Below are positions 62,750-64,000 of a DNA stretch of 64,000 bases, piece by piece (the first letter of the stretch is position 1; every line of letters begins with the position of its first letter). Below the pieces are notes generated by a model. The model saw only the letters and a program-made list of their open reading frames with translations. It was not told the DNA's origin and did not search any database. The stretch spans positions 25,249 through 89,248 of the forward strand of contig JAEZRM010000116.1 in NCBI GenBank assembly GCA_023412805.1. The letters run 5' to 3'. The DNA is from Pseudomonadota bacterium (GTDB taxonomy: Bacteria; Pseudomonadota; Alphaproteobacteria; Rhizobiales; Hyphomicrobiaceae). Made by a program: the position numbers and the translations under genes.

Positions 62750-62982
62750 AGCGCCCCCCATCGACCGTGAAGGCACGCCGCCTCCATGGCGACGCCGAGT
62801 GTTACATTGCGCCAATACGCGGACCAAGCGTGTCGTGCCTGTTTTCCAGGCTTTGCCAATCCGCTAATGCAAAAATATCTCGCACGAAAAATGCCGGGAC
62901 ATCCGAATGTCGCATCACCGATCTTTTTATCAAGATCAGGCTTTCCATCATTAAATTGCGTGCGGACGACAAGGGAGAACCA

Positions 62983-63741
62983 TCAGAGATAGTACAGTGC
63001 CAGACGCTGTCCATCGATCTCGTGAACGGGAATATCGATCTCGAAGATCTCTTGCAGCACGTGACGCTGCAGGATCTCGAGCGGCGTTCCCTGTCTAATC
63101 AGGCTGCCATCACGCATCGCTATGATGTGGTTCGAGTAGATCGACGCGAAGTTGATGTCATGCAGGACGAGAACGAAGGTTTTGCCCATCTCATCGGCGA
63201 TCCTGCGGACAAGTTTCATCATGCCGGTCGCATGGCGCATGTCGAGATTGTTCAGGGGCTCGTCCAACAGCACGTAGTCCGTATCCTGGCAGAGAACCAT
63301 CGCCACGAAGGCGCGTTGCCGTTGCCCACCCGACATTTCGTCGAGGTAGCGATCGGCCAATGCTTCGAGTTCGAGATAGCGAATGGCCTCCCCGATCCTG
63401 CGATGATCTTCCTCCGTGAGGCGCCCGCCGGAATGGGGGAACCTGCCGAAGGAAACCAGATCACGTACCGTCAGGCGCGCAACAATATGATTGTCCTGCC
63501 TGAGAATGGAGAGACGGCGAGCCAAAAGCTGGCTTGGCGCTTTTGCCACGTCGAACTCATCGACGAATACGGATCCACGTGTTGCGGTTATGAGGCGGCT
63601 CAACAAACCCAGTAGCGTGGATTTACCGGCACCGTTGGGCCCGATAATCGATGTGACGCCGCCGCGAGGAATCTCGATCGAGACATCGCGCACGGCAATT
63701 CCGGCCCCATAGGCCTTGGTGAGTTCGCGCGCGACGATCAT
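62983..63741 (-). CDS. Iron-siderophore ABC transporter ATPase
   Basis: 252 residues. Walker A GPNGAGKSTLLGLLSRL, Q-loop LRQDNHIVARLTVRDLVSFG, signature DEMSGGQRQRAFVAM, Walker B YVLLDEPLNNLD and the His-loop VLVLHDINFASIYSNHIIAM are all intact. The wording matches the CeuD/YclP branch of FepC-type ATPases. It powers siderophore import across the inner membrane. Its ATG overlaps the stop of the permease upstream, but that permease has been cut by an insertion, so this system is probably non-functional or expressed differently. Confidence 0.92.
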   Translation of the reverse strand: MIVARELTKAYGAGIAVRDVSIEIPRGGVTSIIGPNGAGKSTLLGLLSRLITATRGSVFVDEFDVAKAPSQLLARRLSILRQDNHIVARLTVRDLVSFGRFPHSGGRLTEEDHRRIGEAIRYLELEALADRYLDEMSGGQRQRAFVAMVLCQDTDYVLLDEPLNNLDMRHATGMMKLVRRIADEMGKTFVLVLHDINFASIYSNHIIAMRDGSLIRQGTPLEILQRHVLQEIFEIDIPVHEIDGQRLALYYL

Positions 63742-63875
63742 CGTGATCCGCTCCGGAGTACAAGGATGATGAAGGCGATACCGCCGGCAAACTCGATGAT
63801 AATGCTGAGCGCAGTGTTGAAGGCAAAGATGCGCTCGAGAACAAGCTGCCCTCCGACCAGCATGAGAGCTGCGAG
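63738..63875 (-). pseudogene. Siderophore ABC permease, C-terminal remnant cut by an IS element
   Basis: About 45 codons: LAALMLVGGQLVLERIFAFN, then TALSIIIEFAGGIAFIILVL. These match the last two helices of FecCD/CeuC-type permeases. Upstream of 63875 the homology stops abruptly, where the IS terminal sequence begins. The stop overlaps the ATPase start (ATGA), showing the original operon. The missing part may continue on the far side of the IS, outside the window. Confidence 0.8.
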
Positions 63876-64000
63876 TGGTCTGCTCCCCTGAAGTGGCTCC
63901 GGTCTGAGTGAGCGAATCCGGCTATTCCAACCTCGATCGAGGAGAAGATGGAATGGCACGGAAGCGATACACGACGGAGCAGATCATCGGGTTTCTGCGG
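63876..64000 (+). mobile_element. IS3-family insertion sequence, left end
   Basis: The element appears to begin at TGGTCTGCTCCCCTGAAG (63876), which looks like an IS3/IS407-group terminal repeat, and runs past the window edge. It is followed at 63953 by the start of an IS3-type OrfA. The boundary is placed where the permease homology ends, so it is accurate to a few bases only. Confidence 0.75.
63953..64000 (+). CDS. IS3-family transposase OrfA, first 16 codons
   Basis: The frame MARKRYTTEQIIGFLR is the typical start of IS3-family (IS407-group) OrfA helix-turn-helix proteins. GAGGAGAAG lies upstream. An alternative ATG at 63948 is out of frame. The rest of the gene lies outside the window. 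Confidence 0.85.
   Translation, partial: MARKRYTTEQIIGFLR

Noticed and set aside
62885..62937. Terminators after the siderophore ATPase gene (GACAT/ATGTC and GATCTT/AAGATC dyads)
   Set aside because: The stems are only 5-6 bp and the T-run is separated from them; too weak to annotate.

Overview
The window is GC-rich, densely coding DNA from an alphaproteobacterium, most likely a Hyphomicrobiales (rhizobia-related) lineage. That placement is inferred from three kinds of content: TAXI-TRAP transporters and molybdenum hydroxylases, an otsBA trehalose cluster and a Ku/LigD end-joining cluster that each follow an EcfG-type promoter match, and a class I ribonucleotide reductase behind a cobalamin riboswitch. 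No rRNA, tRNA or CRISPR array was seen. The only mobile element is an IS3-type insertion sequence at the right edge.

Left part (1-5.5 kb): the 5' part of nrdA on the minus strand, preceded by a cobalamin riboswitch; a secreted cysteine-rich-repeat/PRC-barrel protein; a DUF3302 + HlyD membrane pair; and a small secreted protein. 5.6-17.7 kb (minus strand) is an uptake and oxidation cluster: two complete TAXI-TRAP transporters, a three-subunit CoxMSL-type molybdenum hydroxylase and a malate/lactate-dehydrogenase-family oxidoreductase.

18-29.6 kb: cytochrome bd-type quinol oxidase (cydAB), an acetyl-CoA hydrolase/transferase behind an EcfG-type promoter, degraded remnants of nasT and cobA, a PfkB kinase, the overlapping operon otsB-GH15-otsA-glk behind another EcfG-type promoter, and a sugE/gdx guanidinium exporter with a guanidine-II (mini-ykkC) riboswitch.

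29.8-48.9 kb: an ECF sigma/anti-sigma pair followed by a secreted subtilase, an Old Yellow Enzyme, an LLM-class flavin oxidoreductase, an APC permease and two secreted proteins of unknown function. Next come a copper-handling cluster (CPxC-containing membrane protein, TonB receptor, YcnI-PCuAC fusion), a histone-deacetylase-family amidohydrolase and an RND efflux pair.

49-56 kb is the most unusual block. It holds a type I secretion ABC transporter and adaptor, co-transcribed with two low-complexity acidic proteins that have no RTX repeats. A divergent LuxR-type regulator lies beside it, and two near-identical lux-box-like palindromes flank that regulator. 56-62.4 kb: a two-subunit isoquinoline-oxidoreductase-type molybdenum hydroxylase, then an EcfG-type promoter and ku, ligD(PE-Pol) and a separate ligase gene. 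The window ends with a monooxygenase-fold protein, a siderophore-ABC ATPase and the last codons of its permease, cut by the IS3-type element.
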